This document shows positions 10,462-19,293 of a DNA stretch of 64,000 bases, one piece after another. Source of the DNA: Leishmania donovani (lineage: Eukaryota > Euglenozoa > Kinetoplastea > Trypanosomatida > Trypanosomatidae). The stretch is from contig NC_018263.1 in NCBI RefSeq assembly GCF_000227135.1, positions 2,529,726 through 2,593,725 on the forward strand, in the 5' to 3' direction. The notes beneath the pieces were generated by a model, which ran no database searches, had not been told where the DNA came from, and was given only the letters and a program-made list of their open reading frames with translations. Positions within the stretch are counted from its first letter, which is position 1. Each line of letters opens with the position of its first letter. A program made the position numbers and the translations under genes.

Positions 10462-13085
10462 CTATTGACGGTGCCTGCTGTAATAATCATCGTGCTTTCG
10501 GACGACCGCGCCGACCGTAAAGCCGTTCGGCACGCCGCGGAGGATGTCCGTGGCGATGTGGCGGCCCTTTTTCGGCGAGAAAACGTGCGGCATCCAGTTT
10601 GCAGGTTCTTTGAAGGAAGAGACATCCGATGAACTCGTTCCCTCGCTGCTGCTGGTGGTGGTAACGTCGCTGNNNNNNNNNNNNNNNNNNNNNNNNNNNN
10701 NNNNNNNNNNNNNNNNNNNNNNNNNNNNNNNNNNNNNNNNNNNNNNNNNNNNNNNNNNNNNNNNNNNNNNNNNNNNNNNNNNNNNNNNNNNNNNNNNNNN
10801 NNNNNNNNNNNNNNNNNNNNNNNNNNNNNNNNNNNNNNNNNNNNNNNNNNNNNNNNNNNNNNNNNNNNNNNNNNNNNNNNNNNNNNNNNNNNNNNNNNNN
10901 NNNNNNNNNNNNNNNNNNNNNNNNNNNNNNNNNNNNNNNNNNNNNNNNNNNNNNNNNNNNNNNNNNNNNNNNNNNNNNNNNNNNNNNNNNNNNNNNNNNN
11001 NNNNNNNNNNNNNNNNNNNNNNNNNNNNNNNNNNNNNNNNNNNNNNNNNNNNNNNNNNNNNNNNNNNGGTGGTAACGTCGCTGCTGCTGGCGGTGGTGCC
11101 CTCGCTGCTGCTGCTGGAGTTCGGAATGCCGGCCCCGGGGTAGCACTGGTGATCGGCCGCGGAGAGGATGTAGGTGACCGGGCATGCCTTGCTAGGGCAA
11201 GCATAGCGGTAGATCCAGCACCTCGACGGTACCGGCGTGTTGTCGGCGATGGTGCGCGGGCAGCCCATGTTGCTGTACTGAGCCTGCGTCATGGCGCAGT
11301 GACCTTCAGCCACGGCGGGGCGCGAGTAGTCGACCATGCGGCGGAAGTCATCCAGCGGGCAGATGCCGGCGGATGCGCGGTACCTGATGCCGGCTGCGTC
11401 GATGCAGTGCGCCTCGATGCCGGTCTGCCGGAAGACGTAGGTGCCGTTGGCTGTCTTCACGGGGTTGCCGCGGATGAGGCGCACGTACCAGCCACTGGCA
11501 TCCGCGGTGTCCTGGAGCAGCTCCACGAAGATGGTAACGGCGAAGGGAGGGCGCATCGTCGTGTTGCCCTGGTCACCGAATGTGACAGCCAAGGGAACCA
11601 CCGTTGTGTCGTGAGCGCTGTACTCGAACATGTTGTACGACGGAGAGAGGAGGTGGGCGTTGATGTTGGCCAGCATTGTCTGCGCAAGGTTCTGCGAGGC
11701 GGAACCCTGCGTGAGATCGAGCTTGCTCGTGTGGTTCCAGCTGAAGACATACTTGAACCAGGCGGCGTTCACCTCCATAAGGCCCGGATACACCGCCTTG
11801 AGATTGGTGGCGTTGTCAAGACGCCCAGCAGCCTCGAAGGCGGCGGCCACGTCGTACATGTCGAGGACNNNNNNNNNNNNNNNNNNNNNNNNNNNNNNNN
11901 NNNNNNNNNNNNNNNNNNNNNNNNNNNNNNNNNNNNNNNNNNNNNNNNNNNNNNNNNNNNNNNNNNNNNNNNNNNNNNNNNNNNNNNNNNNNNNNGGTAC
12001 CTGATGCCGGCTGCGTCGATGCAGTGCGCCTCGATGCCGGTCTGCCGGAAGACGTAGGTGCCGTTGGCTGTCTTCACGGGGTTGCCGCGGATGAGGCGCA
12101 CGTACCAGCCACTGGCATCCGCGGTGTCCTGGAGCAGCTCCACGAAGATGGTAACGGCGAAGGGAGGGCGCATCGTCGTGTTGCCCTGGTCACCGAATGT
12201 GACAGCCAAGGGAACCACCGTTGTGTCGTGAGCGCTGTACTCGAACATGTTGTACGACGGAGAGAGGAGGTGGGCGTTGATGTTGGCCAGCATTGTCTGC
12301 GCAAGGTTCTGCGAGGCGGAACCCTGCGTGAGATCGAGCTTGCTCGTGTGGTTCCAGCTGAAGACATACTTGAACCAGGCGGCGTTCACCTCCATAAGGC
12401 CCGGATACACCGCCTTGAGATTGGTGGCGTTGTCAAGACGCCCAGCAGCCTCGAAGGCGGCGGCCACGTCGTACATGTCGAGGACGCAGCTGGTGCGGGC
12501 GTTGAAGTCCGTGCACAGGCCCTCGATCCATGCGTCCTTGGCGGCGCTCTGGATGGCGTCCCAGCTGAGGTGCTCATCTATCACCGGGTTGAGGGCGGCG
12601 TACAGCGCCGGGTTGTCCAGCCAGCTACGGCCCATCACGGACGGCACCGCGTCGGTGCTGAGCAGCATGTCGGTCGTTCTGTTGCGCGAGTACACGACCG
12701 GGTAGAAGTAGTCGTCCTGGAAGAGGCCGCGCAGAAAGGCGGTCGCGCTCTGGATGGTGCGCTGGGTGTGGGTGGAGCGGGTGTACACGAGAGAGGAGTT
12801 GTACTGCGTCGACGGGAAGAGAGGGCTCTCCACCAATGAGAGGTCGTTGTAGCGGCTGCGGGCAAACTCGCCGATAGCACGGACCATCTCGACGCCCTCG
12901 CCGGTTAGCTCACCGCACGGGTACAGGGTGCCGCAAATCTCCGTCGTGTTGTCGTTGATGAGGGCACTGCGCGCACCGTGCCGGTGTACCACCTGCACCA
13001 TGCGCACGACAAGGCGCGCGTCGACCGACACGGCCGCTGCAACCAGCAGGGCGGCCGCCAGCACACGGATGAGCTTCGAGGCCAT
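10462..13085 (-). CDS. SAP: Histidine secretory acid phosphatase (SAP), gene interrupted by assembly artefact
   Basis: Secreted histidine acid phosphatase. The N-terminus has a hydrophobic signal peptide (1 to about 23, ending VDA). It is followed by the phosphatase motif RHGAR at 35-39 with nucleophile His36, paired cysteines, many N-glycosylation sequons, and the catalytic HD pair at 286-287. Then come a Cys-rich region and a Ser/Thr-rich stretch (SSSSSEGTT, SSSDVTT) broken by 395 Ns at 10673-11067, and a short soluble tail with no GPI or membrane signal. As printed, the gene appears as two overlapping frames because 11379-11868 recurs at 11996-12485. Discounting that 617-bp unit puts both parts in one frame without a frameshift, about 668 codons counting the Ns. 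L. mexicana SAPs have a Ser/Thr-rich repeat domain that is heavily phosphoglycosylated, and they flank LMPK, matching this order. The true length is unknown because of the gap. Confidence 0.9.
10657..11083 (-). repeat. Ser/Thr-rich repeat domain of SAP, mostly gap
   Basis: The 395-N run at 10673-11067 lies inside the Ser/Thr-rich coding segment. The same 16 bases (GGTGGTAACGTCGCTG) abut both gap edges and encode SDVTT in the same frame on both sides. Low-complexity (S)nDVTT/SSSEGT-type repeats are expected to collapse in assembly. The repeat number, and so the length of the stalk-like domain, cannot be read here. Confidence 0.75.
11379..12485. repeat. 127-N gap with 490-bp identical flanks inside SAP
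   Basis: Bases 11379-11868 and 11996-12485 are the same sequence at an offset of 617, around Ns at 11869-11995. The flanks end exactly at the gap edges. The 617-bp offset is not a multiple of three, which is why the gene seems to change frame; counting the segment once gives one continuous phosphatase frame. There is no support for two SAP genes here. Confidence 0.9.
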
Positions 13086-13808
13086 GGTGCCGTATCTGTG
13101 CTCCTTTCTCTACTTGCCGCTCTCAGGTGCGCGCTCAGGGAGGCTGTGAGGAAGAGAAAAAAAGAGGACAAGATGTCGGCGAGGCGTGGGCGTCAAAAAA
13201 AAAGAGAGACGAATTAGCGTTGTGTGCTTGCGATTTCAAAGGCACTGTAGCTACGAGGTGGCTCGGGAGATGAAAACTGGCACTTCAGTCTAGGAGAGCG
13301 AATCGTACGCGCTGGTAGAGTTGATCGTGAAAATAGGCGCAGGCGGCGTACAGAGGAAAAAGGGAGGAGGATGTTCTGGTGCAACTGATAGTGTGTGGGT
13401 GCGTGTACGGAGGGTGTTGCGCGTGCGGGCGCGCAGCCGAAGAAAGCGAAGCGCAGGGGAGAGTGGGAGGGAGTGATAGGAACGGCCGATTTGAGGGATT
13501 CCGGTGGGACGCAGATAATCGTTGAGTGGGCGGTAGTGTGGGGGCTCGAACAAACATGACGGCGCTTGAAAAGCGCACTTGCACACGCGGGTGCGCAGGC
13601 AGCGCGGCACACCGCGGAACATGCCAGCTGTGTAATGGATGAATCTACTGGCGAACAAGTGTAGTTTTCTACGGCATTGTTTGTTCTTGCTTCTGAACAC
13701 GGTAGAGAAGGCGTGGTGCGTTATGTGGCAGGAGAGAGGGGGTAAGGGGGTCTGGCGACACACGCACACACACACACACACATACACATACACATGAATA
13801 GGAGGGCC
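13086..13808. other. UFD1-SAP intergenic region with SAP splice acceptor
   Basis: 723 bp without a gene. In mRNA sense it ends in a long pyrimidine tract (complement of 13147-13168) followed by AG at 13145-13144, about 58 bases before the SAP ATG: a textbook trans-splice acceptor. Near the UFD1 end is a CA run at 13757-13794. The first part is the expected UFD1 3' UTR. Confidence 0.7.
13144..13168 (-). promoter_or_regulatory. Predicted spliced-leader acceptor of SAP
   Basis: In transcript sense a CTCTTTTTTTCTCTTCCTC-type pyrimidine tract is followed by CAC and the first AG (13145-13144). It lies about 58 bases before the SAP ATG with no AG in between the tract and this site. It fits the polypyrimidine-plus-AG signal of trypanosomatid trans-splicing; the exact site is inferred, not observed. 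Confidence 0.6.
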
Positions 13809-14786
13809 TCATGAACGCCCACCGCCACCGAGGGCCTTCAGTCGAATGGCACGGAGCTCTTCCGCAGAGGGGCGTGCCGCCGGCGGCGCGGCAGGGGCGC
13901 TTGCTGAAGCTTCGTTCGTCTGATTCTCAGACGAGAGGATCCCACGTAGGGTTCGGCCCGCACCGGCGAAGGTAGGCTGCTCTGGCTCGGCGGCAGAGTT
14001 GCTGCCTTTTGGTCCGGAGGACGGGGAGGAAGACTGTCCTGGCAGGTGCTTCAGCGGTGGCGTCCCTGCAGCCACTTTGGTGGCGTCCGTGAGACTGGGA
14101 GGGCGAAAGTTAAAGGGTTGAAACTGCACACCAGTAGGGCTGCTTGCGCCGATAACATTGGCTCCAGTCGGCGATGCTACCGCAGAAGTTGGTGTCTCTG
14201 GAGGCGACGGTGGCATGTCAAGTGGCCGTTCAAAGTCTACTTTCAGTTCAACTGGTGCACCGTCTGCGCGCACCGTTAGGATTCCATTGACGCGCTCCTG
14301 CTTCATGTCAATAATGTCCACCAAGTCGAGCTGAAATTCACGATCCACGTAGCTGATCACGATTGTGGTGCCCTTGGTGAGCACGGGATACTGGGCGAGG
14401 CGTAGTTCCAGCAGGTGCCGCGGATTCTCGAACATTACAAGAGCCTTCTGATGCGGTCGGAGCTTCACGAGGGAGCCTGGCGGAAGACTGCAGCTCTGCA
14501 CCTTCACCACCATCGTGCCGCAGAGGCCCAAGTGCTGGAACATCCAGTCCGGTAGCACCACAGACCCCGCCTGCGCGTTGAACTCGAGAACAGCCGCGTA
14601 GACACGCTTCTTAGCAGGAGTAATGATCTCAAACTGGAGGGGATACACCATGGTGATGCGACAAAGGTCATCCAGCACGCTTGACGGCAAAAGCACACGA
14701 CTGCCGTAGTTGATGCGCTGCTGGTGGACACTAGAGGCAGACACCGCCACCAGGCGCGTCTCGTAGGGCTGCGGAAGTGCCGCCAT
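13809..14786 (-). CDS. UFD1: Ubiquitin fusion degradation protein 1 (UFD1)
   Basis: 325 residues. Residues about 5-190 match the UFD1 fold: VLLPSSVLDDLCRI (31-44), VLEFNAQAGSVVLPDWM (66-82), YPVLTKGTTIVI near 133-144 and VDFERPLD at 183-190 correspond to conserved UFD1 blocks. Family role: cofactor with NPL4 of the Cdc48/p97 segregase, delivering ubiquitylated proteins to the proteasome, including ER-associated degradation. A clear SHP box, FAGAGRTL at 273-280 (F-x-G-x-G-x2-L), supports Cdc48 binding. The linker is Ser/Pro-rich. The open frame extends 25 codons further to a TTG, but the first ATG is at 14786 and a good splice acceptor (AG at about 14842-14841 after a long pyrimidine tract) lies inside that extension, so ATG 14786 is chosen. 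Confidence 0.88.
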   Translation of the reverse strand: MAALPQPYETRLVAVSASSVHQQRINYGSRVLLPSSVLDDLCRITMVYPLQFEIITPAKKRVYAAVLEFNAQAGSVVLPDWMFQHLGLCGTMVVKVQSCSLPPGSLVKLRPHQKALVMFENPRHLLELRLAQYPVLTKGTTIVISYVDREFQLDLVDIIDMKQERVNGILTVRADGAPVELKVDFERPLDMPPSPPETPTSAVASPTGANVIGASSPTGVQFQPFNFRPPSLTDATKVAAGTPPLKHLPGQSSSPSSGPKGSNSAAEPEQPTFAGAGRTLRGILSSENQTNEASASAPAAPPAARPSAEELRAIRLKALGGGGRS

Positions 14787-15358
14787 AGCCTTGCCGTGGA
14801 GAAGGGGATTAGCGATAAATCTGCAATACTTGCGTAGCCTCTTGAATGCACGATAGGGCAAGGTGAAGTTGAGTTATATAAGCCACACGCCAGAAAAGCG
14901 CAGGTGCCGCAGCGCCCGAGGGGGAGGGAGGTGTTGAAGGAGAGAAGCAGGGCATGAGAGATGATATTGACTTTCTACTCCAGGTGCCACAAGCGCGCGA
15001 TGCGATGGCATGCGTCGAAGCCACGCTGGAAAGGTCCTTTACCACCTCTGTCCTGAGAAGCAGGAATCGACGCGGGTGAATGCGAGGGCGGAAACGTCAC
15101 GCGCGTGGCACGTTCATTTCTGTCCACGGATTAGAAGCGGCATATCCATACATGATATATGTGCCTGCATGGCCCGTGCATGGGGCCACGTACGACGCGT
15201 GTGTGTGTGTGTAAGAAGTCATCCCTTACACCTCCTTCAGCCTGCTCGGTTTCGCCTGGTCCGAGCCCTTTCCCGTCCAGCCCCTCGAGTCGCTAGTAGG
15301 CTATTGCCCAAACAAGAAGCCGCGTGGCCAGTTTCAGGCCATTGGAGGAGGCTCACCC
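14787..15358. other. UFD1 5' flank and spacer
   Basis: Contains the probable UFD1 splice acceptor: in mRNA sense a pyrimidine-rich tract (complement of about 14915-14955), then no AG until 14842-14841. Beyond about 15000 nothing gene-like is seen; a GT run lies at 15198-15211. Confidence 0.5.
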
Positions 15359-16107
15359 GGGGTGAGGCGGAGAAGAGTTCGCTCGGTCAGGAAAAAGAGT
15401 TGACCAAAGGGGACCTAAATCAGGAAAAGGAACAAACAGCAAAGAAAAGGACTGCGCCCGCATGAGCTGGGAGTATCGCATACAGTGCCCCATATCGATG
15501 TACACATAGACACGTACATGTCTGCATATATGGAACACCTGGTGGCAAGAAATAGAGAATATCAAAGCCCTGTGCTCGCGCGTGTGTGCGTGTGAAAGTT
15601 CTGTTCTTCCGTATCCACACGTGGAGCACCGGCGAAGAAAAGGATGGGGAACTATGAGCTCGAAAAAAAAAGAGCTCGCACGCNNNNNNNNNNNNNNNNN
15701 NNNNNNNNNNNNNNNNNNNNNNNNNNNNNNNNNNNNNNNNNNNNNNNNNNNNNNNNNNNNNNNNNNNNNNNNNNNNNNNNNNGGGGTGAGGCGGAGAAGA
15801 GTTCGCTCGGTCAGGAAAAAGAGTTGACAAAAGGGAACCTAAATCAGGAAAAGGAACAAACAGCAAAGAAAAGGACTGTACCCGCATGAGCTGGGAGTAT
15901 CGCATACAGTGCCCCATATCGATGTACACATAGACACGTACATGTCTGCATATATGGAACACCTGGTGGCAAGAAATAGAGAATATCAAAGCCCTGTGCT
16001 CGCGCGTGTGTGCGTGTGAAAGTTCTGTTCTTCCGTATCCACACGTGGAGCACCGGCGAAGAAAAGGATGGGGAACTATGAGCTCGAACAAAAAAGAACT
16101 CGCACGC
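15359..16107. repeat. 99-N gap with ~2% diverged 325-bp flanks
   Basis: Bases 15359-15683 recur at 15783-16107 (offset 424) around Ns at 15684-15782. Unlike the other duplicated gaps the copies differ at about six positions (for example TTGACCAAAGGGGACC versus TTGACAAAAGGGAACC, CTGCGCCCGC versus CTGTACCCGC, and the A-rich tract near the end). They may be two alleles placed in series, or a genuine tandem repeat. No gene is seen in either copy. Confidence 0.7.
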
Positions 16108-18270
16108 CCGCCACAACGTCCGACTCGGGGCATCTGCTAGGCTGTAGCGCGAGGGGGCGTGTCGGAAGCTCACACTCTGGAGGAAGCCATCGCTTTCAGA
16201 GCGATGGCGCCGCTCATGGTCGATGGCGAAGCTACGTTCGTGTCCCTTACGCCAACCGGAAAGCGCGGACGTGCAGCCCACGAAAGGGTGTACGCAGGAT
16301 CTGAGAGGGATCGCGTTTCAAAGAAAAACCGAATCCTTGGGTGGCTGCACGTGCTTCAGTCGCGTCTGCCATCAACCACCAACCACTACTGGTCAGCTTC
16401 CACCCCGCTGGATGGGCTAATCACCCCATCCAACGGAGGACGAATCGGTGTCGGCGCTAAAGGTCTGCCTCGTCGGCTGCGTAGCCGCAACCTGGCGTGG
16501 GCAGCTGGCGATCGCGCGCGAAAACCAGTCTTTTTTCTTCCAGTGGATGCAGCGCCGATGGACTGCAGCTGTGCTTCATGCTCGAGGGCGACGCGACCTC
16601 GGCCCAGCTTTGCCGTGACCCCTCAGGCCGCTTCCAACAGCCACCGACACCCGATAAGCTGGAATCGCCAGAGCGTGCGCAGCGAGCCACAGCTTTCCAG
16701 AAGAACGCCCCTCGCTGCGCCACAGAGACTTGGCGGAGCTTTATCGAGCTCGCCGCTCAAGGGTGCCCACGCAGAAGTAAGCTTGCCAGCACACCGCCTC
16801 CTCCTGTCGTCAGCGTGGCCGACGGTCGCACCGCTGCCTCTCCCCCTCCCTGCGATGTCCAGGCTGCCGATCTGTGCGACTACTGTTGTCTGTGAAGAGG
16901 CCGCCTCTACACCCACGTGTAGGCGGGGACCGCCTCCAAGGGTGGCCACGAGTGTGTGTGTGNNNNNNNNNNNNNNNNNNNNNNNNNNNNNNNNNNNNNN
17001 NNNNNNNNNNNNNNNNNNNNNNNNNNNNNNNNNNNNNNNNNNNNNNNNNNNNNNNNNNNNNNNNNNNNNNNNNNNNNNNNNNNNNNNNNNNNNNNNNNNN
17101 NNNNNNNNNNNNNNNNNNNNNNNNNNNNNNNNNNNNNNNNNNNNNNNNNNNNNNNNNNNNNNNNNNNNNNNNNNNNNNNNNNNNNNNNNNNNNNNNNNNN
17201 NNNNNNNNNNNNNNNNNNNNNNNNNNNNNNNNNNNNNNNNNNNNNNNNNNNNNNNNNNNNNNNNNNNNNNNNNNNNNNNNNNNNNNNNNNNNNNNNNNNN
17301 NNNNNNNNNNNNNNNNNNNNNNNNNNNNNNNNNNNNNNNNNNNNNNNNNNNNNNNNNNNNNNNNNNNNNNNNNNNNNNNNNNNNNNNNNNNNNNNNNNNN
17401 NNNNNNNNNNNNNNNNNNNNNNNNNNNNNNNNNNNNNNNNNNNNNNNNNNNNNNNNNNNNNNNNNNNNNNNNNNNNNNNNNNNNNNNNNNNNNNNNNNNN
17501 NNNNNNNNNNNNNNNNNNNNNNNNNNNNNNNNNNNNNNNNNNNNNNNNNNNNNNNNNNNNNNNNNNNNNNNNNNNNNNNNNNNNNNNNNNNNNNNNNNNN
17601 NNNNNNNNNNNNNNNNNNNNNNNNNNNNNNNNNNNNNNNNNNNNNNNNNNNNNNNNNNNNNNNNNNNNNNNNNNNNNNNNNNNNNNNNNNNNNNNNNNNN
17701 NNNNNNNNNNNNNNNNNNNNNNNNNNNNNNNNNNNNNNNNCCACATGGCAGAGGACATCTCCCCGGCCTACCGTTTGCCGGTGCCCGCTGGGCTCCACAT
17801 CTCTTCCCCCTCCCCAAAATGTAGAACTGGGCGGCCCGGTCGCCGATGGTGTTCATTGTGGCCTACGGCGCCGCGCGATCCCACCGCGCACATCCCCCAT
17901 CTCGAGTGATGCCTGCTTCACTGGCTCCAGAGCCATGAGGATTGGTCTGAGCGTTCTTCAGCCGTGACGTCATGCCTGCGAAGTGGAGCTGCAGCGTCTC
18001 CTTGTCGACATGATGATGCGGACTCACTGCCTCCACTCTCCACTCGCGGAAGGGTTCCGGAGTGAGAAACGGATGGGTGCCTGGGCCAGCTGCGCTGCAC
18101 TGTACAAGTGTGTCATACGTGAAAGCCTGTTCTCCTCCGAGAGGACGCTACACGCCGGCTGCCCCTGTGGAACACCCGCCTGAGTGAGGCGGACCCATGT
18201 GCGGCACCATTCGATCAGCTCCTATACCTAACCCATGCACCGTGGGATCGATTCATGTGGCAGGGAGCCG
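16108..18270. other. GC-rich non-coding patch around a 778-N gap, possibly retroposon-derived
   Basis: Bases 16108-16962 and 17741-18270 differ sharply from the surrounding CA/TG- and purine-rich spacers: they are mixed-sequence, GC-rich and look formerly coding. Long frames exist on both strands but change frame often and match nothing I recognise (for example a plus-strand run around EDWSERSSAVTSCLRSGAA near 17940-17990). A 7-bp hairpin with an 8-base loop lies at 16410-16431. The 778 Ns (16963-17740) suggest a repeat that did not assemble. A degenerate SIDER/DIRE-like element is plausible because the other GC-rich non-coding islands of the window are retroposon remnants, but no Pr77 signature or RT motif was found here. 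Confidence 0.35.
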
Positions 18271-19293
18271 ATTCACATGCTTCTTAGTGTGTGGTGGTCG
18301 TGACGATGATGATGAATGCTCCGTAGGGCTGATAAGGACAGAGACAGGGACATCGATGTGAATGGGCACACACAGACATATCATCCCCCATTTCGAACGG
18401 CTACAGGACGGTGCAAGTTCTCCCCAACGGCGGGAGCCCACCGATATGAACGAGCACCATACTTTCATATATATATATATATATATGTGGTGACTTGCCA
18501 GCAATCACAAGAACCTCGATCAATGCCCCCACGGTCACGCACGCACGCATGCAAATACTCACAGATATACGAGCCGCATCCAGGATCTTTCCTGTGCCTC
18601 GTGACAGCGGAGAACACTCACAGGAAGAGAAAAAAGTTTGTGAGGATGGGCTGAAAGCGAAGGACTGGCGATATGGTGGCAAGGAGAAGCAAAATGGAAA
18701 AGTACGCATGCAAAGCTGGCACACATACGATGCCGAGCATGAAGCTGCCCTTGCGGCTAAGCGATGAGCAGGGGACGAAGGGCGGCGGCGGCGGTGTCGG
18801 AGCGCGTGGCGCATGCTCACGTGGAGAGTGCGATTGAGAAAGCAGAGATTATAAAAGAGCGCAAACGGCACATGGACATGGCGAGCCCTGTTTGAACCGA
18901 TTCGCACCCTCGTGAAGGAAGCCTCCCATGCGGCCGTGTGAAGCATTGGGCTGCGGTGAAGAGACTCACGCACACACAGCGAACACTGACTACTATTTTA
19001 CTGTTGTTTCTGTCTTTCCTCTGTGTGGACTACGCGAACGGGGATGAGGAGGGAGGGAGGCGCACAAGCAGCACACAGATACACACACACACACACTACA
19101 CACGTACAGCAGCCATGTTTCTCACGTTCACCGACAACGCGGCTTCAGTTCCAATATCAACAGCAGCAACCCAAGCAACACTACACGCAGCCGGTGCCTT
19201 CGGCAGAGGGAACGTGGAGGAAACGGCGGCGGCACGAGAGGATAAAGGCCGAGCCCTCGCCAGTCTTACGAAAGTCAATTTGCTGTCCTTCTT
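18271..19293. other. Spacer with TA microsatellite
   Basis: No gene. Includes a TA run at 18466-18487, a GATGAT run near 18303-18314, GGC repeats near 18781-18793 and a CA run at about 19079-19097. It would be the 3' UTR of the minus-strand gene ending at 19294. Confidence 0.5.

Noticed and set aside
11149..12839. Long plus-strand open frames over the SAP gene (about 270-300 codons)
   Set aside because: They are antisense shadows of the phosphatase gene, which has clear family motifs on the minus strand; GC-rich codon use leaves the opposite strand open.
10462..13085. Two tandem acid phosphatase genes
   Set aside because: The second copy is an exact duplicate bounded by the gap; there is one start, one signal peptide and one stop.
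14787..14861. Extended UFD1 N-terminus
   Set aside because: The longer frame begins with TTG, and the predicted splice acceptor lies inside it; the first ATG gives the family-like start.
16159..17967. Plus-strand frame of about 600 codons in the GC-rich island
   Set aside because: Over 250 of the codons are Ns, other frames on both strands are equally open, and no domain is recognisable.
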